From Trebouxia sp. TZW2008 (Eukaryota; Chlorophyta; Trebouxiophyceae; Trebouxiales; Trebouxiaceae): a DNA stretch of 64,000 nt. The stretch spans positions 68,711 through 132,710 of the forward strand of contig BDIU01000028.1 in assembly GCA_002118135.1 (NCBI GenBank), given 5' to 3'. The stretch's first letter is position 1. Each line of letters opens with the position of its first letter. Below, piece by piece: positions 1 through 10,075 of the stretch. Below the pieces are notes generated by a model. That model saw only the letters and a list, made by a program, of their open reading frames with translations, had not been told where the DNA came from and did no database searches. A program made the position numbers and the translations under genes.

Positions 1-556
1 GGTCGCCAAGCTTCACTGTTGCATCCAGCTTCCTCATCTGCCAGAGGTCCAGCTGGCACTGAGCGCCTTCAGCAGAGCATGCAGCAGCTGGGCCAAAAAT
101 TGCTGCATCCTCAACCCTGTTGTGGAAATTGACGTCTGTCTCCGCAGCAAGGTGCAAGACAACCAGCGTCATGACGAGCGTGGTTGCAAACCACCCCCGG
201 CCAAGCTTGACTGACTGCAGGCGGGAAGGTGCGAAGGGCCGGTGACCCGGTGCACACCGCATCTTTTTGTTGGATCGTGCCCGATAGCGGGGCACGTCCA
301 TCAACATGCAGCTTGCCACAGATACCACTGCGCAAGCAGCGAATGCTGCAACAGAAAGTCAGGGTAAGCAGAAGAACGAAGTGCCCATGTACTGAGATGA
401 CTGACTTGAAATGCAGAGCGCAAAGTCGCCAGCACACAAAGCACAGCTCAAGGTTCAGCACTTACTCAAGAAAAAGGCAGCCAGGGTGCTTGCCATGTCG
501 CCCCAGCGTGCACCCTCCGATACAAGCATGAGGTACTGCCAGATGCCGAACAGCAT
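1..556 (-). CDS. Partial membrane protein of unknown family, running off the left edge
   Basis: Two exons are visible: 466-556 (start ATG 554-556, opening MLFGIWQYL) and 1-345, joined across a 120-bp GT-AG intron (346-465, donor GTAAGT, acceptor TTTCTGTTGCAG). The frame stays open through the splice for about 145 residues and is still open at position 1. The product has a long hydrophobic stretch just after residue 18 (STLAAFFLTFAACAVVSV), a short basic loop (RYRARSNKKMR), and a second hydrophobic stretch (WFATTLVMTLVVLHLAA) followed by an acidic segment with Cys pairs. It is a membrane protein with at least two spans. The open frame reaches back to 619 without another ATG, and another frame just upstream (612-660) encodes a hydrophobic stretch, so the true start may be further right. 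I do not recognise the family. Confidence 0.5.
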
Positions 557-1703
557 GTTGCAGAATTTGCTGAGTGCTAACAGCAGAGGCAGGCGACCTC
601 CGCTCCAAAGCTCAACGTATCACAATCACAGCAATTGAAGCCAAGATCACGCCGAATATCGCCGGAAGTCCTGACAGAAAGGTAGAATGCGCTTGCTTAT
701 TCTGCAGGAGCTGACCGGACTGCAGCTCGAACAGCAGTCTGCAATCGTTTGCTGGCCACAAGCATTGAGCTGACAGGAAACGACACGAGAGCACGCAGCA
801 GCGCAGGCAAATGACCGAAGTGAAGGCTTGCACCCTGAGAACAGATGCTTGGCTTTCGGAGTTGGCTCGGGACGCTTTTCGGGATTTCGAATTTTCAGAG
901 ACCGAATGCTCAGCTAACGGTCACAAGCATGCACCCTGATGTGCTTGCTTGATGTTACACCTTGCCGCAGTCAAAGCAAACAGGAAACGGTTCATGCTTT
1001 CTTTTGAGAGGCCAAGGTGCGCATGTGTACTGCAACTGCCTGTTTCGCTTGACGAGCTCACCATGATTGCCAAGCCAAACTGTTGGCTGTCCTCGCTATG
1101 GATGTCAAAGCAACATCATAACGTCTGATATGCTACTGCTGATGATGTTTGTCTTTTGACTGCACATGGCTGAATTTTACAACAAAAGCAAATGACACAA
1201 GGTGACCCGAGATTTATTCAGCTGCCTGAGCATATGTAACACAAGCGCTACCAACCACTATCACCTGGCAGAAAAGTGGCATGCTATGCCTGACATGCAT
1301 CGTATGATGCTCTGCCCCAGAGTGCCTACTGAGCTTGGTCAGATTGCTCCCCTGCTTCATTGCCGGCAAGTGCAGATGCTATAAAGCTGTGATAGCTTAC
1401 TGGCTGTATTCCAGGCAGGTTGTTCCTGTTCCTACCGCTCTTTCTCACACAATTGGCCACCAGCTGCATGCAGCCAGCCAGCTGCCTCGGCATAAGGAAC
1501 AATCCGACAGCATCTCTGATACATAGCAAATGTATATTGCACTCAGTCAACTCAGAAGCCCGCTTGAGCACACTTCCCCAACTAATTGCTGCAGCTCACG
1601 ACTCATTGCTGCAGCAGCAAGCAAGACTACAGAGTAGTCACATTGCATGCAGCTGTCAGTCAATAGATGCTACAAATGCCCTATTGACAAGATCTGAGTC
1701 AGC
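557..1703. other. Intergenic stretch between two minus-strand genes
   Basis: This region should hold the upstream region of the left-edge gene and the 3' UTR of the quinone oxidoreductase gene. I see no open frame with recognisable protein character and no RNA gene. The hydrophobic frame at 612-660 (minus) may belong to the left-edge gene. Confidence 0.4.
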
Positions 1704-4700
1704 TCACTGCTCCTTGACTATCAACACAATTTTGCCCTTGTTCTTCTTCGCCTCCATGTACTCATGCGCTTGTGCAGCCTCAGATAGTTTGAAGTGCTTG
1801 TCAATGATGGGCTTCAGTTCACCGGTTGCAAACTTGTTGCCCGCAAAACCTGAAAACTCAGCTACAATCCTTTTCTTGTACTCCAGAGGCCGCGCCCGCA
1901 TTGTGCTGCCTATGACCTGCAGCCGCTTGCCCAGCACCTGCAGAAGCAAAATTACTGTCCATTCTTGAGTACCTCCACATCAAATGAGTCAGGAGCAACA
2001 AGCAACCACCAGCATGAGATCTATGCAATGGGGCGGCTTGCCCTCTTTGACAGCATCAAATGTGCTGTACATTGGTCAAAAATGTATGGTAATGTGCTCA
2101 AAATCCCCCCTGCAACCATGAGATACAACACAGGCTGGCACCTTTGCAATGCTTTTGTGCGTTTGAAATGCTCTTATCATATCCGCTCGATGCTGACATG
2201 GTCTGGCAAACACATCTTGCATGCATGTTGTATAATGTAATTTGCTCTACAAAGAAATTCAATGATGGGCGTCAGAAACAATCTCAAAAGTTGCCCCACC
2301 TGAGCCAGGTTGATTTCTGCCTTGACACCACTTGGCACGCCGACAAGCAACAGCCTGCCTTCCACTGTGAGGCAGTCAATGTTGCCAGCAAAGTGTGAAG
2401 CCCCCACAAGGTCCAGAATGACATTAACTCCTGGCGCGGGCTTTGGCCCTCCAGGTATTGCCTACAATGCGAAAAAAACGCAGAAAGTTGGCTTTCAGCT
2501 CTTTAACCCTGGAGCAAATGCCAGATGGCCTGCCCTCTAGAAACTGCCTCCAAGCAGAAGCAAGGGTTGGCATGCAGCTTTGAAGCCCTGGATGCAGTCT
2601 CAGTTGTTGTCCTCCAGGTATTGCCTACACCAGAGAATATGCTTTTGCAGGCAGCTGCAGAAACATGAGGACAACAAAAAGCACAGCCTGCAATGTTAGA
2701 CATCGTAGCCGCCTTTTGCCCTAGTCTCGTGTACAGCTTTCAGTCTGCAGCAAACAGAATCTGCATGGTGCACTTTGTTGAGCAGTACTTGTGATCTGAA
2801 TGCTACAGTCATTAGAATCATTGCTCTCAGGACCCTTTCTGCGCAAATGCGAGCAATGGCTGCAAACATGTAAGCTACACAATGTGCAGGCTGGTGGTAA
2901 AGAGCAAGATCAGTGATGCAGCCGTGACCAAGCGCTGATCAAAGCATCACGCTCTGCAAGCATGTGCAAAATTGCCCAGCTGGCAGATGTGATGTTATGA
3001 CCCAGCAATGATCAAAGCACAAAACTTTGGGTCATTAGATGCAGGCTTTGAGGATGCAACCAAGCACTACAGCTTGGTTTTAGCTGAAACTTTTGCACGC
3101 ATGTGTGTGATCAGCCAGCTTGCAGGATTGTGTTGCACCTTGAGCTCAGCGCCTTGTGTTTCTTTCTTGACGATCTCTGAAAAATCTTGCTCCTTGTAAT
3201 TGATCAGCACATTTGCACCCAGCTCCTTAGCAAAGTCTAGTTTCTCCTTGGAGCCTGCTGTTGTGAAAATCTTGGTGCCAATCTGTTTTGCTACCTGGAT
3301 TGCAGCCGTCCCTGCATATACCATAAAACTCTTGTGTGCTTGTTCATGCGTGCCAGGATTGTATGTGGTAAAATCATCCACGTGTACATGCACGAAGCAC
3401 CTGCATGCCTCCCACTGCCGACTTTGACAGTCATGATTGACAGCAGCTGCTGACTGCCCTCTGACAGATGCACTGTAACGCCACTTGATGAGCCAAAAAG
3501 TACATGCCAGCAGTGCCAGAGCAATATGATTGCTGGGCAGTGACAGCTGCAACATGCTGAACTCTGAACTTGTAAGCAAGATAGGAGATAGTGCCACTGC
3601 ACAACCCTGCATGCCATTGCGTCTTGCTTACATGCTTGCAGTCTTGCAGTCTCCCAGCAGAAAGTCTGTGCACAAGCATCATGCCGCCTGTCTAGACGTT
3701 ACTTGTGCGAGACCTATGATAGGCAATGTCACCAATCATTGTTGTGTTTAGCATCATGCAGCAAAGACTTACCTACACCGCTGGCGCCAGCATGTATGAG
3801 ACAGGTTTGGCCTTTTAAGAGTCCACCTAGCATGACAAGCTCAAGATACGCTGTCAGGAACACCTGCAGCAGCAGCAGTGTTTTTGCTGAGTGTCAGGTC
3901 TGGAAAGGTTGCATCATGTCTGGTAGACTGACTTGTTTCAGCCCCATGGTGAGCAGATCAGCAGCATGCTGTGGGTGCTGTGAGTTTCTGCAAGTGCTGC
4001 AGAACAGTCCAGGATCGAGCTTTATCTGACAGCCCACCAAGCATGACAAGCTCCAGATATGCTGTTGGATACACCTGAAGCAGCAGTGTTTTTACTGAAC
4101 TTCAGGCTTGTGATGGATGCATCATTGCCAGGTTTGCTGTACCGCTGTTTTGATGTCGATAAGACAAGCAGCATGCTGTGAAGTGAAGTGCTGCACAGCA
4201 CTCAAAATCAAGCTCATTTGAGCACACCGAGCACAAAATCCTTGCAGCCCTGTTTTGCAACTTGGCACAGCATGGATATACAATTGCCAGAGACAGGAAT
4301 GCTTAGGTACAATTCTGAGCCTTTTCAAATGCATTTTGCGGGGGGGGGGGGGGGGAGAANNGGGGGGCAAAGCATGCTTCACAGCGGAGGGCATACATGC
4401 AAGTCAGCCCGCCTGCAAGCGTCCCAAACAATGATGAAACCAAACAGCACTTGCTGTAACTGTTTCATACAACAGGAAAGCATTCAGCACTTTCTGTATC
4501 TGTCCCATGCACTAGGAAAGCAGCAAGGCATAGCAACGAGGCAGTCTTTATTGTTTGCAGGCGTTTCACTGCTTCTGTATGAACCTGGTTGGGTCATAGG
4601 ATCACATAAGCAAGCCTGCAAGCTTGATGCTGCTGATGAGCAAAGCAGGGCAACAGGGCAGCGCAGCAGAGCAGGGCAACAGGGCAGCGCAGCAGAGCAG

Positions 4701-5950
4701 GGCAACAAGGCAGCGCAGCAGGGCGAGGCATCAGGGCAGGGCAACAGGGCAGCGCAGCATGGTGAGGCAACAGGGCAGGACAACAGGGCAGGACAACAGG
4801 GCAGCGCAGCAGGGCGAGGCAACAGGGCAGGGCAACAGGGCAGCGCAGCAGGGCAGCGCAGCAGGGTGAGGCAATAGGGCAGGACAACAGGGCAGGACAA
4901 CAGGGCAGGGCAACAGGGCAGCGCAGCAGGGTGAGGCAATAGGGCAGGACAACAGGGCAGGACAACAGGGCAGGACATCAGGGCAGCGCAGCAGGGCGAG
5001 GCAACAGGGCAGGGCAACAGGGCAGCGCAGCAGGGTGAGGCAACAGGGCAGGACAACAGGGCAGCGCAGCAGGGTTAGGCAACAGGGCAGGACAACAGGG
5101 CAGGGCAACAGGGCAGGGGACCAGGGCGGGGCAACCGGGCAGAACTGCACCTCTGGAATGCCAGCGCCTTCAGCAAAGGATAGATTATCTGGAAGAGGCA
5201 TCACAAAGCCCTCAGGCGCCACTGCATACTCTGCATACCCACCGCCATCAAGCAATGCCATGACCCTGTCACCCTTCTTGAATTTGCTCACGCCTTTGCC
5301 AACTTCACTGATGACCCCAGCTACCTCCAGACCTAAGATTTCACTTGCACCTGTGTGCACAGCTTGACAGTGACTGGTCTGTGTGGTGTCAACAGGACTG
5401 TTGCATGAGGCATGGGTATGCCTATTGATCAGGATTGCAGAGGCCAATTGGGTATCGTGTTTTAGGAGAATCAAAGTGGCATGCAATAGCAGACAAGGCT
5501 GCTGCGTGCTGTTGAGCACGATGTGCCAATTTACTAACATACAACTGCATTCAGATTGTGTCGACATATGTCTGCATCCAGATGTCAAGGTGTGTTTGAT
5601 CCAAATTCTGTACCAGCAGTGATGCTGTTACATGCTGGCATGCAGAAGTCCAACCTGCTGCAGGCGGTCTCAAAAGGCATGTGTTCATTGGAACTGATTT
5701 CAATCATATGCATATTACTGATTCCCTTGATGCGCCTGTTGCACAAAGCAATGTTACCTGGTGGCGGGGGGTAATTGCCAGCTCTTTGCAGTAGGTCTGC
5801 ACCATTCAATGCAGTTGCGTACACTTCGATCAAGACTTGGCCGTCATTCAGCTTCGGCGCGGGGGCGTCTTCGTACTTCAAGTTCTCTGCACCGCCTGCC
5901 TTGGCCACCACAATGCCCTTCATCGTGCCGTTCGATCCCATGCTCTGCAT
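1704..5950 (-). CDS. PIG3/TP53I3-type NAD(P)H quinone oxidoreductase (zeta-crystallin/MDR family)
   Basis: Six exons in order of translation: 5758-5950, 5151-5350, 3773-3863, 3139-3311, 2300-2461, 1704-1937. They sum to 1,053 bp (350 residues), and every junction keeps phase. The product is a medium-chain dehydrogenase/reductase without zinc ligands. It starts with the PIG3-type opening (MKGIVV..GG.E.LKYED, then ATALNGADLLQRAGNYPPPPG). The GHE-like core follows (GLEVAGVISEVG, FKKGDRVMAL, GGYAEYA), then the nucleotide-binding Rossmann turn (HAGASGVGTAAIQVAK) and ILDLVGASHF. The C-terminus ends FKLSEAAQAHEYMEAKKNKGKIVL. The family reduces quinones with NADPH in the cytosol. The ATG giving MQSMGSNG was taken as start; the second Met three codons on is equally possible. 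The intron 3864-5150 holds a minisatellite, a partial copy of exon 3 and two Ns. Confidence 0.93.
2611..2628 (-). repeat. Short copy of the 5' end of quinone oxidoreductase exon 5
   Basis: An 18-bp stretch here matches 2449-2466 almost exactly, the acceptor region and first codons (AIPGG) of exon 5 (2300-2461). It is another partial copy placed upstream of the real exon. Being short, it is weaker evidence than the exon 3 copy. Confidence 0.5.
4033..4095 (-). repeat. Degenerate partial copy of quinone oxidoreductase exon 3
   Basis: Resembles 3825-3885, which is the 5' part of exon 3 plus its upstream acceptor. The copy reads VYPTAYLELVMLGG against VFLTAYLELVMLGG in the real exon and keeps a usable CAG acceptor on the sense strand, but lacks the 3' half of the exon and its donor. 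It lies about 210 bp upstream of the real exon in transcription order. Confidence 0.8.
4341..4366. other. Poly-G run with two undetermined bases
   Basis: A run of Gs is followed by GAA, two Ns at 4360-4361, and further Gs. It looks like a sequencing or assembly problem at a homopolymer inside the intron. It does not affect the coding exons. Confidence 0.9.
4640..5142. repeat. 13-bp minisatellite, about 38 copies, inside an intron
   Basis: Consecutive 13-mers of the forms GGACAACAGGGCA, GGGCAACAGGGCA, AGGCAACAGGGCA and GCGCAGCAGGGCR run head to tail with few interruptions. They form higher-order blocks of four to six units. Because 13 is not a multiple of 3, all frames stay open and long spurious reading frames appear on both strands. 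The array lies in intron 2 of the quinone oxidoreductase gene, pyrimidine-rich on the sense strand. It ends only a few bases from the exon 2 donor (GTGCAG, 5145-5150). Confidence 0.95.
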
Positions 5951-6485
5951 GCACAGCAGGCTTTCGGTCAGTACATTCTTGCTTCCCGCATGGCATTCAA
6001 CTTGATCGCGGCTGGTGATTGCACAAGTCCACTTTCTTCAGTATGTAAGACCGCAGTGCCGAGCATCAGCAAATCGCAAACTTGCCTTTCAGTCAACCTA
6101 CGATGCTGTACAGCCGCTGTAGCTCTTAGCTGGGAGTCGGGACAGCGCGGACAACGCAATGAGAATGCGATTTACGCTCAGGTGTCTTCTAGTATTCTCA
6201 GCGATGGGTTGTTCGACGGGAAGCAGCGTCGCAGCGATGTTGCGCATCAGTCTAACATTACGACATGCTGCGCAGCATTCACCTTTGCGCGCAGCATGCC
6301 ACCGTTTCATCTTCCCGAGTTCAAGCAAGGTCTTCAAGTTGCACTTCCAAGCAGAGCTTGAGCTCAGACGTGAGCCATTAATGCGCTCGCGACTGATGGG
6401 AATGGCCGTTGAGCGGGCCATGCATGTATGCCAGTAGTTTGCTTGCGCACGCCATCCAGAGAGCGTGAGAGATCTACTGCTAGAC
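5951..6485. promoter_or_regulatory. Divergent intergenic region (shared promoter region)
   Basis: A 535-bp gap separates the minus-strand start of the quinone oxidoreductase (5950) from the plus-strand start of the Shg1/BOD1-like gene (6486). Promoters and 5' UTRs of both genes must lie here. I see no convincing TATA box, and the long open frames in this gap look accidental. Confidence 0.45.
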
Positions 6486-7124
6486 ATGTCTGACAACCTT
6501 GCATCGGACAGCAAGGACGTCTTGGACAAGATCAAAGCAGACGGAACATTTGACAAGATGCGAGTGCAAGTCACGGAGGCTGTCAAGCAAACGGTAATGA
6601 AAGCATCACACTCAGTGTGGACTATTGCCTGCTTCTGCCAGCAACAGTACAGCCCTGAGGTCTGCTGAACCATTTGCGCCTTGCAGGACAAACTCGCCAA
6701 TCAGGTGCAGGAACTGGTGTCACAGAGCGATATTTTCAAGTCAAGCAACTTGGACAGGCTTTCACGCAAAGAGTTGTTTGATGCACTCAGAAAGGCACAT
6801 GAGTGAGTTTTGCTCATTATTTTTTGGCCCTGCTGCACTTTTCGATGTATTGCTTTGTCTTGGCTCATACTGAATGCTCCCAAAAGGCGAATAGCTATTT
6901 TATTTTACAGGAAGCAGCTTCTGGAGATGGCAGCTGCTGCAACTTGGGAGGTCCTCAACAATGATGAGTATGGTATCTCACAGCAAATAGAGCATAGTGT
7001 GCATGAGGCGCTGTGCGCTGTGTATGAAGCACGGGAGCAAGAGCGACTCTCAATACATCAAGCGCAGCAGCAGCGGCACCAGCAGAACTTGGAGCATTAC
7101 AGTACATACTATGGCTCTCACTAG
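6486..7124 (+). CDS. Small Shg1/BOD1-like protein (possible COMPASS-Shg1 family)
   Basis: Three exons, 6486-6593, 6687-6802 and 6911-7124, total 438 bp (145 residues) with phase kept at both introns. It starts MSDNLASDSKDVLDKIK and is almost wholly helical. FDKMRVQVTEAVKQT is followed by a second helical block (DKLANQVQELVSQSDIFKS), then QLLEMAAAATWEVLNNDE, and a Gln/His-rich tail. The pattern of a short 'G.FD..R' segment followed by helices recalls the Shg1/BOD1 family of COMPASS-associated and kinetochore proteins. The match is by eye only and the family is divergent. If correct, the protein would act in the nucleus in histone H3K4 methylation or chromosome biorientation. Confidence 0.5.
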
Positions 7125-9670
7125 GGTCTGGAACAATCAACCTGTGAGGCTGCACTGGTGGGAGCAGTTACTAGGCTGTGTTGCCTGCTTGGGGTTCCAC
7201 TTGTGTGTGGTGCACACACATTTGGCATTTTCAGCCTTTGCTTGAGGCCTCAAGGCCTGGCTTGCAGCTGGCCAAGTCCCCGCCAAGACTGGCAAATCGC
7301 ACCAGAAGCTTGAGCCCTGCTTCTCAAAGGCATGTAATTAAAAGCAGGTCATCAAGTGGATGTCAATGACCATTGCCCTTGTCAGGCTCTGATCTTCAGC
7401 ACAGCTGAGGCTGCTATTTGTTGGCAAGTCACTGCAGGGAACTGCTCCAGAGTCTCAAATGCAGCTTCAGATGGCATCTGACAGCACCCACGCCCAAGCT
7501 TTGAATTCGTACAGTAATTTCGGTTTCAAACCTATGATTGACAGCCATCAGCTACGTGTATGCACAACTGCAGGAAGTTGCATGTTCAAAGCATTGTTGA
7601 CGCTGATTTTGCAACAGCCAATGACTGTCTTCCTTGGGATTGATAGCTAGCACTCTTCAATGTAGAGGCAGGTTCAGAAGTGCAGAGACTTCTCAGAAGC
7701 TCAACTCAAAAACAGTTGCTGCGTTGGTTGCTTAGTTGTAAATCCGGAAATTTGTGTTCCAGATTCTGTATGCATTGTCTGATCTGCCAATTAGCACACA
7801 AGATGGTATTTTGTTGATGTAGTAGTACTCTGAGAACGGAGAGTAGCCTTGCATGTAGAGGGACAGGGCTGATACACTGAGAAAGAATAAAAAGTCTGAT
7901 ATGAGTGTTGTGGACCCACAGTAAACGGGCTGACGGCATACTTCAATGCATGAATCATGCAACTACAAGCTATCCCAACACTGCGCTCAACATTGCTTGG
8001 TCCTGAACCTATAGATGCATCTGCAAACCTGCGCAGTTCAAGCGGATCTGATGCGTAAGCTGTTTGCCTAATGCACCCAAGACTTGTGAGTGACATGACT
8101 AGTACTGGGATTGCAGTCACATGCCAAGATCTCCAGGGAGGCTCCCGACTGCTGATCAAGCTAAACATGAAACCAGCATTGGTCCTGCAGCACGTAATCA
8201 CATGTTAGAGCATGTCAGCCAAGCCACGCAAACCCAGCCAATGATTGATAACTCATTCAGTACAAGAAACAACAAGATGGCAAATGAAATTCTGCATGCT
8301 TCACAGGGAAGCTTGTTGGAGCTTCCTGTACAAGCTAAAAACAATGTTCACAAATTGCCCCACATCATGTGCTTCAGGGACATGTCGTACACGTTCCATA
8401 GGCTCAGATTCATCTCCTGATGCAGAAGCAAAATATGTGTCTGACAGAATGCATGGGATGTCCTGTGCAGTTGTGTTCGATAAATCAAGTGTATCACATG
8501 GTATAAATAATGCAGTTGGCAGCCAAGGACTGCACTCTGACTGCAATGGTACCGCTGAGTAAGGACAAAGTCCTGGGAGGACATTATTTTTAGGAATACA
8601 TGCAGTCGACATATGAAGAAAAGAGTCTACCTGTATGGAGCAGATTTGCCAACCAGCTCCATCTGCCTTGGCTGCAGGCTTCTTGTGGCCAGAAACCTTT
8701 GCACCTCAATTGTTTTGGCTTGCTGAGCTGACCTGGTGCAATGAACCCTTGATGTAAAAGCACTTGATTTACACACATTCTCATTGCAAGTAGAATGCAG
8801 TTTGAACCGAACCAATCCATTCTGACTGCAAAGTGTCTGTTGTCTAAATACACACATTGTTACATCAAGAAGATACTGTAGCACAGCAAGGACGGAGAAC
8901 TGCTGGCCTATGTCTCTTCACGGAACTCTGCTGGATGACATGTGCAGCAAGAATATGTATATATGACATCAGGAGGTGACTTCGAGCAAGCATGCTGCAA
9001 GGACACCCTGTGTGCGTGCTACTGGATTGAATCTTCACTGTATAGTCGTACCTGCAAACTGGCTGTGCCTTGGCTGCAACCCAATTCTTGATGCCAAATG
9101 CGGTCCACCTTCAAAAGCTGAGCTCTCTAGACCTGGAAGTGCTGCACAAGCAGCGCCTGAGAACAAATATTACGCCTGCACAGCGCTGGTTCTGATCAGA
9201 ACAAAATGCTGTGCTCGAATGCATATAACCATGACATCAACTAGGTGACAATCGCTTTCTGTTGTTTGCAGGCTGAAATTAGGCTGCTTGCATGCAATTT
9301 GCTCCATGCCTAAGCCAACTTTGCAAATGCTGACAGCTCTCTGCAACCTCTACATGATGCTACGAATGTGTGATGTATGCAATACAAGCATGTGCTGCAT
9401 CAGTCGACCTCGCTGAAAGCTGCATGCAATGCAACAGGCAGACAGGCCTAAGTGCAGGCAAATGGATAGTGTACCTGACCAGGAGCTGTAGTTCAGGCCT
9501 GCTGAACAGAGGAGGCTGAAGAAGAAAAGCAGAAGAGCAAAAGAAGAACGGAAAGGAGACATGAGGACTCTGGCACTGCTGCGCTATGCTCCTGCTGCCT
9601 TCAAATTTCACACCGGTCAAGCGTGTGCCACCTGACTGTGATCATCTTTGCTGGCTTGCATTGGATCTCA
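7125..9670. other. Convergent 2.5-kb region without a recognisable gene
   Basis: This lies between the 3' ends of the Shg1-like gene (plus) and the giant repeat-protein gene (minus), so it should hold both 3' UTRs. Open frames here have no recognisable protein character and no consistent splicing pattern. A purine-rich tract (about 9508-9560) lies near the 3' end of the giant gene. No tRNA, rRNA or mobile-element signature was seen. Confidence 0.4.
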
Positions 9671-10075
9671 TCAAGCGTAAGTGCCGATGACGCTGACCAT
9701 GATATTGACGGCTGATTGAGCGGATTGAAAATTCGTACTTGCCACTCCAGTGCCGGTGTAGGCAGTCAGAGTTACAGTGGTGCGGTCGCTGCTGACGCTG
9801 GTGACACTTGCAAATCCCGCCGCATTGTACACAGTACCAGTAACAGACAGTATGCTGCTGAACAACGCTGTGCCGCCGGATTGCCCATTGGCGGTGGGCC
9901 AAGCTGTTGCGACACCGTTGTTGGAGTTGGTCGCGACGGTGCCGTACCAGACACCGATGTTTGCCGGCTGCGTCGGCGACCCGCTCGTTAGGCTCGAGAA
10001 ACTGCTGCTACCGGCATATACTCGAGGCTGGCCGGTCAGATCGGTGAACCTGGCCGAGGTCGCCACCGTAGCAAG
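9671..10075 (-). other. Unique C-terminal domain of the giant repeat protein
   Basis: After the last beta-repeat the sequence changes to VATSARFTDLTGQPRVYAG and continues as a non-repetitive stretch of about 115 residues. It contains NIGVWYGTVATN, TALFSSILSVTGT and TTVTLTAYTGTG and ends at the stop at 9671. The 'VATS..F.DL...P' motif recalls the junction seen before C-terminal domains in many phage tail fibres. I see no recognisable intramolecular-chaperone (peptidase S74) domain. This is the distal tip if the protein is anchored at its N-terminus, so it is the best candidate for a receptor- or surface-binding head. Confidence 0.55.

Noticed and set aside
4484..5056. Long open frames on both strands reading Cys/Pro/Leu- or Gln/Gly/Arg-rich repeats
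   Set aside because: Products of the 13-bp minisatellite, which stays open in all frames. It lies within an intron of a well-supported gene.
4640..5142. CRISPR-like array
   Set aside because: Repeats are 13 bp, contiguous and without unique spacers, in a eukaryotic intron.
6098..6700. A 200-residue minus-strand open frame over the divergent promoter and first Shg1-like exon
   Set aside because: No protein character, and it overlaps the better supported spliced plus-strand gene.
7459..9620. Several open frames of 60-136 codons between the Shg1-like and giant genes
   Set aside because: Short, overlapping on both strands, without recognisable motifs or phase-consistent splicing.
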